DNA of 64,000 nucleotides from an uncultured Prevotellaceae bacterium. GTDB taxonomy: Bacteria > Bacteroidota > Bacteroidia > Bacteroidales > Bacteroidaceae. The notes under the pieces are model-generated. The model searched no databases and was not told the DNA's origin. It saw only the letters and a list, made by a program, of their open reading frames with translations. Below are positions 1-10,500 of the stretch, piece by piece; the stretch's first letter is position 1; every line of letters begins with the position of its first letter. Where the stretch lies: assembly GCA_902801375.1 (NCBI GenBank), contig CADCIB010000006.1, positions 62,001-126,000 on the forward strand, read 5' to 3'. The position numbers and the translations under genes were made by a program.

Positions 1-1
1 T

Positions 2-376
2 CCCGACGAAGAGATCGATGACAGGCAACAGCAGGATGAGCTGATGCAGCGCATCTGCCAGCTTATGGACGACGAGCAGCCTTTCCTCGACAGCAACCTC
101 AAAGTGCAGGACATTGCCGACCTGTTGGGAAGCAACCGCACCTACGTCTCCGACTGCATCAACACGGTCAAGGGATGTACGTTCAACCAGTTTGTCAACA
201 CCTACCGTGTGCGCTATGCCCAACAGCTGTTACGCCACGACCCAAAAAAGAAAGTTTCGTCGGTCTGTCTGCTTTCAGGTTTTGCCAACGAGATGACTTT
301 TTTCCGAGCCTTCAAGAGAGTGACGGGGCAGACTCCCAGGGAGTGGGCGGCAGGCCAAAACCGGGAAATCGACTAA
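2..376 (+). CDS. AraC-family transcriptional regulator, C-terminal part (5' end outside window)
   Basis: The open frame runs from base 2 with no start, so only the last ~125 residues are present. The sequence shows the double helix-turn-helix of AraC/XylS regulators: the first helix pair around 'VQDIADLLGSNRTYVSDCIN', and the second around 'VSSVCLLSGFANEMTFFRAF' followed by 'TGQTPREW', the usual end of the domain. It is a DNA-binding domain; in this phylum it is commonly attached to a membrane sensor or a response-regulator hybrid, but the sensor half lies outside the window. The stop codon sits inside the arm of the terminator at 366-401. Target genes cannot be inferred; the secreted protein gene at 530 is the nearest. 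Confidence 0.85.
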   Translation, partial: PDEEIDDRQQQDELMQRICQLMDDEQPFLDSNLKVQDIADLLGSNRTYVSDCINTVKGCTFNQFVNTYRVRYAQQLLRHDPKKKVSSVCLLSGFANEMTFFRAFKRVTGQTPREWAAGQNREID

Positions 377-401
377 CAATATGTCAATTGTTAGTCGATT
401 T
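366..401 (+). terminator. Rho-independent terminator of the AraC-type gene
   Basis: A near-perfect stem of about 14 bp with the core CGACTAACAA (370-379) / TTGTTAGTCG (388-397), an 8-nt loop, an A-run before and TTTT after. It overlaps the stop codon of the regulator and could work in both directions. Confidence 0.8.
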
Positions 402-436
402 TGTTATATTGTTAATTATCCTATTGCCTTTGTAGC

Positions 437-444
437 TAACTTTG
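437..444 (+). promoter_or_regulatory. Bacteroidetes -7 element upstream of the secreted protein gene at 530
   Basis: TAACTTTG fits the TAnnTTTG consensus of the Bacteroidetes primary sigma factor, 85 bp before the start codon. No good TTTG box is found 19-20 bp upstream, so this is a half-site call. Confidence 0.45.
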
Positions 445-529
445 CATATAATATACATGCACACATATAGGAGAACATAATATTTCCTTACATGGCATGT
501 CGTAACTGATAATTTAACTTTTTGAAAAT

Positions 530-1372
530 ATGAAAAAGAAAATGACAATGTTGGGTGGCTTGCTGATGATGATAGCCACATCACTTTTTTCTCAGGAGTA
601 CATCGACCTCAGCCTGCCCTCTGGCACACTTTGGGCTACCTACGACATCGGTTGCACCTTTGAGGGCGACATGAGCGGAACGGAGTTTTACTGGGCCGAC
701 ATCGAGTATTCCACCAATCTCTGGGACATGCAAGCCGAGGCATACACCATAGGTCAAAACATGCAAGGCGATCCCCGGTATGATATCGCCACAGCGATGT
801 GGGGCAACGACTGGTGTACACCGACGCTTGAGCAGTGGCACGAACTCTTGTATCACTGTTTCTTTCGTGTGCTTACTTATAACAGCCGCGTGAGGCGCGA
901 CGTACTGAGGTGTTACCGTTGCTACGAAGATCTGGAAGCCGGAACGTTCGACTACGACAACAACGTCTACATCACCTTCACCCATAACACATCTGCCAGT
1001 TCGTACTGGGTAAGTTCCTATTGGACAGCCACGCAGAACATGGATTCATACCCAAAAGACGAAAAGCGCGATACCACCCGCGCATGGACCAACGATTCTT
1101 ATGACTTTGATTTGACGTATAATGGCATAAGACTCACACCAGAACATGGCTATCCTTACAACATCTATTTCCGCGATGACGAAGGAGCCCCCCACCTCAG
1201 CTTGGCCGTTCCCTACCACAAGAAGCTGGTGCGGCCCGTCAGAAACACGAACAAGGAGGTGATACCCACAGCCATCCGCGAGGTGGCACCTGACAATACT
1301 TCCCGACTGCTCTACCGCTTCGGACCGATTGACATCTTTTCCGATGGACGCAAAGTTATCAGGAAAAGGTAA
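530..1372 (+). CDS. Secreted protein with a Fibrobacter-major-like ('LPSGTLWA') domain, 280 aa
   Basis: It starts with a clear Sec signal peptide (about residues 1-22, ending 'TSLFSQ'). The mature protein begins 'YIDLSLPSGTLWATYDIG' and contains 'WGNDWCTPTLEQWHELL', the signature of a domain found in many exported Bacteroidetes proteins (related to the Fibrobacter succinogenes major paralogous domain), with 'YWTATQ' and 'VRPVRN' blocks further on. A similar motif set (WRLPTKEE ... YYWT ... YVRCIRD) closes the large fimbrial lipoprotein at 60511-63336. The last ~30 residues (TAIREV to the basic end) may be a degenerate sorting tail. Function unknown; probably cell-surface. It stands alone between two gaps. 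Confidence 0.75.
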   Translation: MKKKMTMLGGLLMMIATSLFSQEYIDLSLPSGTLWATYDIGCTFEGDMSGTEFYWADIEYSTNLWDMQAEAYTIGQNMQGDPRYDIATAMWGNDWCTPTLEQWHELLYHCFFRVLTYNSRVRRDVLRCYRCYEDLEAGTFDYDNNVYITFTHNTSASSYWVSSYWTATQNMDSYPKDEKRDTTRAWTNDSYDFDLTYNGIRLTPEHGYPYNIYFRDDEGAPHLSLAVPYHKKLVRPVRNTNKEVIPTAIREVAPDNTSRLLYRFGPIDIFSDGRKVIRKR

Positions 1373-1596
1373 AGACTGACCCCCATATATGAACCACACC
1401 GCTGAAGGATGCCCCACCCGTTGGAAGCACCTTATAGTTCTGATTGTTTTTTCTGCACCCTTCCAATAATGAACTTGCTATTACCATGTAGCTTCTTTCA
1501 CGGAGGTGATACACAAAAACCTTTGATACCAACATCTTATCTCTCACCCATTAAACCCAACGATTCCACAAAACATATCAATAAAAATCGATAACA

Positions 1597-4137
1597 ATGA
1601 AAACGATTCACAATGTAAAATACTTGCTGTTGGGCCTGTTCCTTGTACATTGTTCCATATTCAATGAACTCAAGGCTCAGACGGAGACAGATGCTTTCTA
1701 CATTTATCAGAATGACGGTCACTTCGACGGTTTCTTTTACGACGACGTCATCAAGATCAGCTATTCGCGACTTGATACGCTCGGTGTGGAACACAGCGAC
1801 TACGTCTCGCAGGAGGTTATCACCGCCGACTCTATCTACCGCATCATGCTCACGGCCATCGACTCCGTCAGTTTCGTACAACCAGAAATCAAGTACAACC
1901 CCCGCCTACGTCTTGTCTCGGAAGACCAGCTGTTCACCAAGATGCTCAGCCATGACGCGGAATACGAGAACCTCGTCTTCGCCGGCAACACCCCCGACAA
2001 TTTGAAGCCCAAGGTGGGCGACGTGTTTGCCTCGTTCGATGTGGACGATGGCTGGAGCGGCAAAGTAACGGAGGTGAAGACATCGGGTGGGAACATTGCT
2101 GTGAAGTGCAGTCCCATTGACGACATTACTGATATCTTCGAGCGCTTCGTCATGGTGGAACAGTACGATAGCAACCGCCATGGTCAGTTGCTGCGCCGGC
2201 GCGTCGCTGGGCGCCCCGACCTCACCATAGGACAGGCTCCCCATCGCTCTGAGGGAACCTGGGAGGGCGATCTCTTCAACTTCTCCATTGGTGGGCATAT
2301 TCCCTTGTATGCCAGCGACAGGCTGAACATCACGTTAGATCCATCAATAGATGGCAAATTGAACATCAAGACCGCATGGAATCTCTCCCTTTGGGGCGAT
2401 AAATATATCGGTATCACCTCGCATCTCGACTTCGGTGTGGGCCTCGGCTTCACCGTAGACGGACAGCTCACAGACTTCTTCCCCTCTGGCGTGGGAGGAC
2501 TGTTGGGTGGAGTTCCCGTTCCGGCGACATTCCCATTGGTCTACCTCGACATCGCGCCCGATGCTTTCATCCGTGGCGATGCCCATGTCAAGTTCTCGGC
2601 ACAGGCACCCAAGCTGAAAGGTGGCATGTGGTCGAAACTGGAAATCACCAACTGGTGGCCTTCGATGGATATCGGACTGGGCAACCCTGACGGCAACAGC
2701 AGCTGGGAAGCGACGGACGACGACGATGCCGGCTTGTCTGTAGAGCTAAACGGTTACGTACAGGCGGGTATGTTCTTCCCCATGAAATTCAAGAGCCTGC
2801 CCGTGCTGAAGAAACTTTTCGCTGCCGACATCGGCGGAACATGGTATATCGGGCCGAAATTGGCTGGAGCCATACAACTCAACTTACTCAATATGCCCTG
2901 GAACGACACAGGCACTTACGAACTAATGAAGAACACCAAACTGTCACTGCATATGGTGGATGCCGACTTCGAGGTGAAAGGCACGATCAAGACGGCTTTC
3001 AGCGGAAAGAAAGAAGTGACATTGGCCGACGGCAGCATCAACCTGTTCCCGCCGTTCGATGTCTCCATCGCACCGTCGTTTGAAAACTGCAAGGAGTCCA
3101 CCGACAACCGCTACTTCAATAAGAAAGACCAGGAAGCATGGAGTTCCGCCCCTGACGAACTGGATGGTACCAAGCAGCCATGCCGTGTATTCGCCTTCGA
3201 GCCTTCGGGAGGCGTGCTATCGCCTGTTGCGACAGGTACCGCCCTCTACAAGAAGAACGAAGCGGGCGAATACGAACTCGTGGAGACACAGAAGTGGGAC
3301 CGTTCCTACTACCACATCTTCCAGATGATGGGTCAGGACGTGCCCAAGGAGATGTGGCCCCAATTTGTACTGTGGGACAAAGAGGAATTGTCGCCCTATC
3401 CCAATGGAGCCTACAAGGTCTATCCCATGGTTCACATGTTCGGTAAGGACTGGTTGGCCGAACCTGTATACGAGTTCAATCTCGGCGAGGAAGTGCCGGC
3501 GGTCATCAGCCATCAACCATCATTCGTCCACCACTTCTTCCATTTTGGAGGCTATGCCTATGGCGACCCCAATGACTACTGTATGAATCATGAGCCCTCA
3601 GACGATGGTGGTACCGACGGCATCTACTTCGCAGATTGGTACGAGGACATCACGGATGTCATGAAACAGGTCAACGTCCTGCCCGACGACGGAGGAGGCA
3701 TCTTCTACGTCAAGGACGGCCTCAACATGACCGGCTCCTACGACAAAGTGAAGAACGAAGGCGAGGGTACCTTCACCCTCAGCAGTTCCTACTATAAGGA
3801 AGTCATGACTCTGGAGCAGGTAGAAGAAATCTTCTCGTCACCATCCACCTGGGCACAATGGATGTATAACAACGGCGGCGTTTACAACCTCATGATGTAC
3901 GGAGACATACAGCACGACATCGAAGGAACCTTCACCGTGAAGCAGGTAGGTGTCAACTACGTCTATACCTTCGAGGGGGAAGGGCCGTACAACCTCGACT
4001 GCACGGGTCTCGACGGCGTGCTGAACCTCGACTGGCTGTCGCCCCTCTACACCCTGCCGACAGAAATCAATACCTTCGACCTGCAGCAGACGGGCAACAC
4101 CTGGATGCAGTACGAGGTGAGGGTAAAAGCCCAGTAG
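1597..4137 (+). CDS. Large secreted protein of unknown function, 846 aa
   Basis: The signal peptide is at about residues 1-28 (hydrophobic core LLLGLFLVHC, ending 'LKAQ'). Residues ~32-95 form an N-terminal domain recurring in exported Prevotella/Bacteroides proteins ('FYIYQNDGHFDGFFYDD', then 'IDSVSFVQPE'), a module also found ahead of surface proteins in this group. The long middle part is rich in Gly, Asp and aromatic residues and looks like beta structure; no catalytic motif is recognised. Near residues 670-690 is 'SDDGGTDGIYFADWYED'. No membrane helix other than the signal. The C10 peptidase gene follows after 66 bp, so the two may be co-transcribed. Function not inferred. Confidence 0.7.
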   Translation: MKTIHNVKYLLLGLFLVHCSIFNELKAQTETDAFYIYQNDGHFDGFFYDDVIKISYSRLDTLGVEHSDYVSQEVITADSIYRIMLTAIDSVSFVQPEIKYNPRLRLVSEDQLFTKMLSHDAEYENLVFAGNTPDNLKPKVGDVFASFDVDDGWSGKVTEVKTSGGNIAVKCSPIDDITDIFERFVMVEQYDSNRHGQLLRRRVAGRPDLTIGQAPHRSEGTWEGDLFNFSIGGHIPLYASDRLNITLDPSIDGKLNIKTAWNLSLWGDKYIGITSHLDFGVGLGFTVDGQLTDFFPSGVGGLLGGVPVPATFPLVYLDIAPDAFIRGDAHVKFSAQAPKLKGGMWSKLEITNWWPSMDIGLGNPDGNSSWEATDDDDAGLSVELNGYVQAGMFFPMKFKSLPVLKKLFAADIGGTWYIGPKLAGAIQLNLLNMPWNDTGTYELMKNTKLSLHMVDADFEVKGTIKTAFSGKKEVTLADGSINLFPPFDVSIAPSFENCKESTDNRYFNKKDQEAWSSAPDELDGTKQPCRVFAFEPSGGVLSPVATGTALYKKNEAGEYELVETQKWDRSYYHIFQMMGQDVPKEMWPQFVLWDKEELSPYPNGAYKVYPMVHMFGKDWLAEPVYEFNLGEEVPAVISHQPSFVHHFFHFGGYAYGDPNDYCMNHEPSDDGGTDGIYFADWYEDITDVMKQVNVLPDDGGGIFYVKDGLNMTGSYDKVKNEGEGTFTLSSSYYKEVMTLEQVEEIFSSPSTWAQWMYNNGGVYNLMMYGDIQHDIEGTFTVKQVGVNYVYTFEGEGPYNLDCTGLDGVLNLDWLSPLYTLPTEINTFDLQQTGNTWMQYEVRVKAQ

Positions 4138-4203
4138 GAAAGCCGGCGTCCCTTCGCCCAAGCAAGCATAAAGATTTTTGAAACATACAAATAGGACTGA
4201 AGT

Positions 4204-6867
4204 ATGATGAAAAGACAAACCATCCTTGCCCTGCTGCTCGTGTTTACTGCGAGCATAGTCCTCGCCGACGATATCAGCGAGGAGCAAGCACTACAGACGG
4301 CCCGGGCGTTCGCAGTAGCGCAGACAGCCCACGCCACAAACGCTCGTAAGGCTCCTGTGGCCATCACCCCAACGCTGGCCTATACCGTGAAGTCGGAACA
4401 CTCGGACAAGGCCAACGTCTATATCGTGAACCTCGGCGGCGACCAGGGCTTTGTGGTCGTCTCGGGTGAGACAGGCACAACGGCCGCTGTACTCGGCTAT
4501 TGCGACCAAGGCACGTTCAGTTACGACGATGCGCCTTGCAACCTGAAAGCGCTTCTTCAGCAGTATGCCGGACAAATCGACTGCCTGCGGGAGAATAGCA
4601 ATCTCACTCCTCGTTCCTCACTCCTCGCTCCACGTTCTTCTTCAAGCGTCATCGGCAACGTCGTTGTGGAACCATTGGTCAAGACGAAGTGGGATCAGGA
4701 GGAACCCTTCAACGGCCAATGTCCTATTGTTAATGAATTCCTCACCCCCACTGGTTGTGGTGCCACCGCGATGGCGCAGGTCATGGCATTCTGGAAGTAT
4801 CCCAAGTACGGGCGCGGCAGCTATAGCTATTATTGGAATCCCTCGTACAACACTCGCTTCGACTATGGTCGCGATTTCAGCAACTCCGTCTACGACTGGG
4901 ACAACATGCTCGACGATTATACCGGTGGCTACACAGAGGCACAGAGCGAGGCTGTGGCCTTGCTCATGGCCGACGTGGGAGCAGCCATGCACACCATCTA
5001 CGGTTACGGATTGTTTGGCAGTATGAGTCAATCCACGCGTTGTGAGACCGTCTTTCCCAAATATTTCGACTACAACCCTGACTCCATTCGCTTCGTCAGG
5101 CGCTACCTGAATCTCGGCAATGGAGAGACCGACGATTTCGATGAGTTCATCAAGCAAGACCTCGACAAGCAGCGCCCCGTCATCTTGGCGGCCCATCCCT
5201 CTCCTGATATGGATGGACACTTCATTGTTGTCGACGGCTATACCGATACTGGCTATTTCCACATGAACTTCGGCTGGTCGGGAGATAAGGACGGATACTA
5301 TCTGACCACCATCATTGATGTCTACTACGACAAATCTATAGAGAATCGCCGTCAATTTTCTTGGCTCGAACAGCAGCTCATCTACGGCATCTGTCCGTCG
5401 TACAGCACACGCGAGGGCGACAACTATTACTACATTGCCGACGGACAAGCCATCCTCAACCATTCGGAAGCCAGTGAGGCCATCAACGTGCCCGCCTCTA
5501 TCACCGTCGATGGCACCACCTATCCCGTGACCAAGATCAGCCGCATGGCATGCTATGAGAACGAGACATTGACATCCATCCAGTTGCCATCGTCCATCAA
5601 GGAAATTGGTGAACGGGCTTTCTACAATTGTGGCAACCTCACCACCATCGCTGCGCCCGACAACACATCGAGTGGACTGACCGAAAACTACTTACCCGAC
5701 CAACTGACAACATTGGGCGACTATGCCTTTGCACGCAGCGGACTGACAGACATCACCGTTCCTGCATCCTTGCAGCGCGTGGCCGACTATGCCTTCTACC
5801 GATGCAGCAATCTGAGCCTCATCACCGTCTTAAGCAAAGAGGTGGGTAGCATGGCCTTCGGTCGTTGCAGCAAGAAACCCGATGTGTATTCCTCTGCTGA
5901 GACACTCGGCGATGGCGCCTTCTTCTACGATGGCGTGTCCGACATCTTCCTCGGCCGTGTGAAGCACATCGGCAACGACTGCCTCAGCGGCAGCAACCTG
6001 AGCTACGTCGACTTGAGCAACATCGAAACCATAGGCTGGAACCTCGGCATGGTAATGCCAGGCGGCACCGTCTATGTGGGCAGCGATGCGCCTGTCACGT
6101 CGCTTCGCCGATATGCGCCATTAGACTATACTACCACCATCATCATCGACAACGACAACCCCAACTTTGTAGCCATCAACAACACCGTCTTCAGCAAAGA
6201 CCGCAAGACGCTCCTCCACTTCGGATGGAAAGACGGACAGCCCAACGAATACGGCATCTATGAGACGCGTAGAGAGCTGACAGTGCCCGCCTCTGTGGAG
6301 CGCGTTGCCGACTTCGCTATCGGCGACAACCGCAATCTCCATAAACTTACCATCCCAGCCACCGTGCGTACCATCGGCGTAGGCAATTTCCCCAATGGCG
6401 CAGAGGTGTTCAACTATTCCACCACACCGCAACCCATCAAGTTGTTGGACGAAAGCTATCTTGAGGGCTGCACCATGGACGACGAACTCATTGATGTGGG
6501 CGCACAGAGCTACGGAACTACGAACTCTGAACTCGACAAACTGCTCAACCAGGCTATTTCGGCCACGCTCCACGTGCCCGCTGGCTGCAAGGAGGCATAC
6601 GCTGCCGCCGATGTCTGGAAGAACTTCACCAACATCATCGACGACCTGACGGCAGCTCCCACCGCCATCGAGGTGATGAGCAGCGATGGTTTCTTGTCCG
6701 ACGCACTCGAAGAAGGCTCAGACATACAGCTCTATTCCCTTGACGGCAAGCTTGTCTATTCAGGCAAAGTCGATTCCAGCTTCCCGCTTCCCGCTCTTCG
6801 AGAACAATCTCCCATCTACATCCTCAAGGCCGGCGATAAGACGTTCAAGTTCATACTAAACAACTAA
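4204..6867 (+). CDS. C10-family cysteine peptidase (streptopain-like) with BspA-type leucine-rich repeats, 887 aa
   Basis: Secreted papain-fold protease. A signal peptide (~1-21) is followed by a streptopain-type propeptide (~22-145). The catalytic domain (~150-395) contains the nucleophile C185 in 'TGCGATAMAQVM' and H339 in 'DGHFIVVDGY', then 'FHMNFGWSGDKDGYY', typical of family C10. Residues ~400-800 carry LRR_5/BspA-type repeats ('VTKISRMACYENETLTSIQL', 'IKEIGERAFYNCGNL'), likely for adhesion. The last ~75 residues ('IQLYSLDGKLVYSG' ... 'KTFKFILNN') resemble a T9SS type A sorting tail. Between propeptide and catalytic domain lies a Ser/Pro/Arg/Leu-rich linker ('LTPRSSLLAPRSSSS') encoded by a degenerate CTCCTCxCTC-type repeat (about 4603-4645). 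A paralogue follows at 7574. Confidence 0.92.
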   Translation: MMKRQTILALLLVFTASIVLADDISEEQALQTARAFAVAQTAHATNARKAPVAITPTLAYTVKSEHSDKANVYIVNLGGDQGFVVVSGETGTTAAVLGYCDQGTFSYDDAPCNLKALLQQYAGQIDCLRENSNLTPRSSLLAPRSSSSVIGNVVVEPLVKTKWDQEEPFNGQCPIVNEFLTPTGCGATAMAQVMAFWKYPKYGRGSYSYYWNPSYNTRFDYGRDFSNSVYDWDNMLDDYTGGYTEAQSEAVALLMADVGAAMHTIYGYGLFGSMSQSTRCETVFPKYFDYNPDSIRFVRRYLNLGNGETDDFDEFIKQDLDKQRPVILAAHPSPDMDGHFIVVDGYTDTGYFHMNFGWSGDKDGYYLTTIIDVYYDKSIENRRQFSWLEQQLIYGICPSYSTREGDNYYYIADGQAILNHSEASEAINVPASITVDGTTYPVTKISRMACYENETLTSIQLPSSIKEIGERAFYNCGNLTTIAAPDNTSSGLTENYLPDQLTTLGDYAFARSGLTDITVPASLQRVADYAFYRCSNLSLITVLSKEVGSMAFGRCSKKPDVYSSAETLGDGAFFYDGVSDIFLGRVKHIGNDCLSGSNLSYVDLSNIETIGWNLGMVMPGGTVYVGSDAPVTSLRRYAPLDYTTTIIIDNDNPNFVAINNTVFSKDRKTLLHFGWKDGQPNEYGIYETRRELTVPASVERVADFAIGDNRNLHKLTIPATVRTIGVGNFPNGAEVFNYSTTPQPIKLLDESYLEGCTMDDELIDVGAQSYGTTNSELDKLLNQAISATLHVPAGCKEAYAAADVWKNFTNIIDDLTAAPTAIEVMSSDGFLSDALEEGSDIQLYSLDGKLVYSGKVDSSFPLPALREQSPIYILKAGDKTFKFILNN

Positions 6868-6901
6868 CCATCATTACCACCAGCTAACCCCCTATCACCG
6901 A

Positions 6902-7039
6902 ATAAAGACAAAAACCATCATCCTCACCATACTGCTCATGCTCACCACCCTCGGGGCATGGGCGCAGAACGGAAAGCCACGCCTCGTGGTATGGCAGAAG
7001 AGTGGCGGGAAGGCTAAAGGTGAAGCAACAGTAGAATAG
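6902..7039 (+). pseudogene. Remnant of a secreted-protein gene (signal peptide plus start of a small T9SS-type protein)
   Basis: Reading frame 6902-7039 encodes a perfectly plausible signal peptide and mature start (TIILTILLMLTTLGAWAQ, then 'NGKPRLVVWQKSGGKAKGEA', stop TAG). The first codon is ATA instead of ATG and no other in-frame ATG precedes the hydrophobic core. The mature start resembles the 'QRTVSIYQKDGQVVAF' start of the intact neighbour at 7080, so this looks like a second, decayed copy of that gene type: start codon lost and the body deleted. Confidence 0.55.
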
Positions 7040-7079
7040 TAAAGTAATTAATATGTAACAAAATCATCTAACACCAATC

Positions 7080-7577
7080 ATGACGCGTATGAAAAAGATG
7101 TTACTATCGCTCGCATTTCTGCTTGCAGCGACCGTGGCACAGGCTGTGCCGCAACGCACCGTCAGCATTTACCAGAAGGATGGTCAGGTGGTGGCCTTCG
7201 CCTTCTCAGAGAAGCCCGTCGTCAGCTACGACGGCAACGACCTGGTGCTGACCACGACGAAGACCACCGTACAATTTCCCATCTACTTGCTGAAGAAACT
7301 TCAGTTCGATGATGACTGGGTGAACAGCGACGACAATGTAGCCACCACCATCGAGCAACAGCAGGCCGATGTGCTGTTTGGCTTCCACGACGGCATGCTG
7401 ACCGTCAGCGGTGGCGAACCTGGCGCGCAGGTGACCCTCTACAGCGTGAAAGGCATGATGGTGGGACAATGGCGCCTCGACGACGCTGGCTGTGCCACTA
7501 TCCCCATGCAGGGCATGGGCAAGGATGTCTATATTGTGAAGACCAACCGTTTGACCTTTAAATTCAGGAAGTCATGA
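7080..7577 (+). CDS. Small secreted protein with T9SS-like tail, coupled to the downstream C10 peptidase, 165 aa
   Basis: Signal peptide ~1-22 (MKKMLLSLAFLLAATVAQA). Residues 24-75 form a short beta-rich domain ('VSIYQKDGQVVAFAFSEKPV', 'TTVQFPIYLLKKLQFDD') that recurs in exported Prevotella proteins. The C-terminal half (~100-165) looks like a T9SS type A sorting domain: 'VTLYSVKGMMVGQW', then 'VYIVKTNRLTFKFRKS'. Its stop overlaps the start of the 1574-aa peptidase gene by 4 bp (ATGA), so translation of the two is probably coupled. That position is compatible with a partner, chaperone or inhibitor of the protease, but nothing in the sequence shows this. ATG at 7089 is an alternative start. 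Confidence 0.7.
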   Translation: MTRMKKMLLSLAFLLAATVAQAVPQRTVSIYQKDGQVVAFAFSEKPVVSYDGNDLVLTTTKTTVQFPIYLLKKLQFDDDWVNSDDNVATTIEQQQADVLFGFHDGMLTVSGGEPGAQVTLYSVKGMMVGQWRLDDAGCATIPMQGMGKDVYIVKTNRLTFKFRKS

Positions 7578-10500
7578 AAAAGATGCTCACTCTGCTCCTG
7601 CTCGTCGTGGCACAGATGAGCGTTGTGCTGGCCGATGATGTCAGCTTGGAGCAAGCCCTGCAGATGGCCCGCGAGTTTGCTGTGGTGCAGACAGCCCGGC
7701 AAACGAATATGCGGAAGGTTCCCAAAGCCTTCACACCCAGTCTGGCATATACTGTTAAGTCGTTGCAGAACAACGACACACATGACAATGTCTATGTTAT
7801 CAATTTAGGCAATGACCAGGGTTTTGTGGTGGTCTCGGGCGAGAGCAATACGCCGGATGCCGTTCTCGGCTATTGCGACCATGGCTCGTTCTGCTATGCC
7901 AATGCTCCCATCCAACTGAGAGATCTGCTCACTGGCTATTCTAAACAGATAGACCATTTGCGGCAGAATCCCTCATCAGCCACCCACTACTCTTCACCCA
8001 GAAAAATCAACACCTCAGTAGACCTCGGTTCTATTATCGTAGGACCGCTGCTCACTACCACGTGGAACCAATGGGCACCTTATAACAACCTTTGTCCCGT
8101 GGCCACTGGCAACTACTCGTCGGAATATGGCGGCCATGCCCCTTCTGGCTGTGTGCCTACGGCGTTCGCGCAAATCATGAACTACTACAAGTGGCCCCAT
8201 GAGTCGTATGGCTGTCTGCTCGACCCTATCAGCCAGCAATTTACGGGCGAGGACATCTCTGGTCATGTCTACGATTGGGACAACATGCTCAACGATTATG
8301 CTTGGGGCTACAATGCTGCTCAGGCACAGGCCGTCGCCCAGTTGATGGCCGATATCGGCAAGAGCATGGGTACCTGGTACAATCAGCCGAATGGCAGTCC
8401 GACAGGTTGGAATACCTACCAATTGGCTTACAATTTCGACTATGAACCCGGAGAGTCCATGGCCAGTGAGAATGCTGACGAACTGATGAGTGTCATGAAG
8501 CAGGAACTGGACGAACTGCGTCCCATCCCTTACGCTGGCTATCCGACAAACGAAGATGAGGACGGGCATGCCTTGGTGTGCGACGGTTACACCTCGAACG
8601 ACTATTTCCACTTCAACTATGGTTGGGGTGGGTATTACGACGGCTACTATAAGCCATCAGTGCTGCCAAAGTATAGTCCTGTCGCCCACATTTATATAGG
8701 CTTCCGACCCGCCTACAATGCAAAGCATGTCACCATTGGCGACATGGAGTACGGCTTGTCTTACAACGGCGAGGCTCAAATTGTCAGATATACACGCTCA
8801 GGGGTATATGACGTGGTGCTCGACATTCCCGCCACCGTGACAGATGAAGGAACTACCTACAAAGTCACCCGTATCGCCAAGAATGCGTTCTACAACAAAG
8901 GACATTTCAGCAAGGTGACGCTAGGCGACAATATCCGCGAGATAGGGCGCTTCGCTTTTATCAGCAGCTATATCGACACGCTGATTGTCAGCGACAAGGT
9001 GGAAGTGATACCCGACGAGTCGTTCCGGCTGACCAACGTCAAAGCACTGACCATAGGAGCTTCTGTCAAACGAATCGGAAAGGAGGCCTTTGCCTACTGC
9101 AAACTAAAGAAGGTGACAAGCAAGAGTCCTGCTTTCGAGGTAGACGACAGGGCGTTCTATGCTGTCAGCGAACCCGACTGCGGCGATTGGTTAGGTTGTA
9201 TTACACGGTTGGGAAAACAGGCGTTCGCCATGACCAACTTCAGAACGCCCCCCGTGTTCTCACAGTTGGAAGAGATAGGATCGCAAAGCTTCGTCAGCTG
9301 TACACTCTCATCAACTACTTTGCTTCCGCCAAAACTAAGGACCATCTCTCCCGATGCCTTCGATATGAGCGGGTTCAAAGGATTTAGATCCAACGAGGCC
9401 AATCCCTATTTCACTTCATTGATTTCATACGGCTTATTCAACAAAACCAAATCAAGTTTGGTGTGGGCTGGTTCCTATGACAATCTTGACACCTATGAGT
9501 ATCTTGAAGATTACGCGCCTGTTCTCAAGCTCGAACCGAACAGCATAAGAACGAAGAGCAGCCACAATGGTTTCACCATACCAAATACTATTGTTGAAAT
9601 GGAGGGGGCATTCAGCCAATGTGAAAATTTAAGTTATTTGAAATGCTATCTGGTTGTGCCGCCCGTCATTTCCGATGAGACCTTCAACGACAAAATATTC
9701 GAGAATAATGCCAACGTCTATCTCTATGTGCCGCAGGGCACAGCCGAACTCTATCGCAATGCCCCGGGCTGGCGCAAGTTCCGGTACATTTACGATGAAC
9801 TGGAATACAAGCCCGTTCCCGATGCGGAGCGCGAATACTACATGGTGATGCACCGCAGGGGCGAGGACCAGCAGACGGTCAGCGTGCCAGTCAGCCAAGT
9901 GAATGACATGAAGATTTCTGGTGCAGGCAACACGCAGAAAGTGGTGCTGAGCATGAATGGCCGCGACGATATAGCCACACTGATTAACGAGGTGGACAGC
10001 ATCACCTGGCGACCGGGTTTCGTCTACGACAGTGGCGAGATCTTCGAGCTCAACGACTCAACGCTCACCGCGAGAGGACAGAAATGTACGGTGACGTTCG
10101 AACCGACGGCCATCGACGAGGATGTGCAGTTGTGTATCCGCAACATGGTGTTCACGCCCAACGTTTTGGAAGGCACCCTACGAGGCTATGCCGTGGACCT
10201 CAGTCTTTCGAACAACGAACACGAGCTCAGCGGTACGGCGGAGCTCGTGATGCCCATCACGCTGGAGGCCGACGAGAAGATTCATGCTGCCTACTACAAT
10301 GAAGAAACGGGAGAGTGGGAGCGCGTATGCTTCCGCTACGACGACAATAGCCAAGCTGTGGTCATCACCACCGACCATCTGTCGCTCTTCAGCATTTTTA
10401 CCACCCGCAACGGCTTCAACAACAATGCCTATGTCGAACTGATCTTTGCGATATGGCCGGAGCTCTACACCGTGAACGAAGCGGCTGAGGTGTTGCTGGA

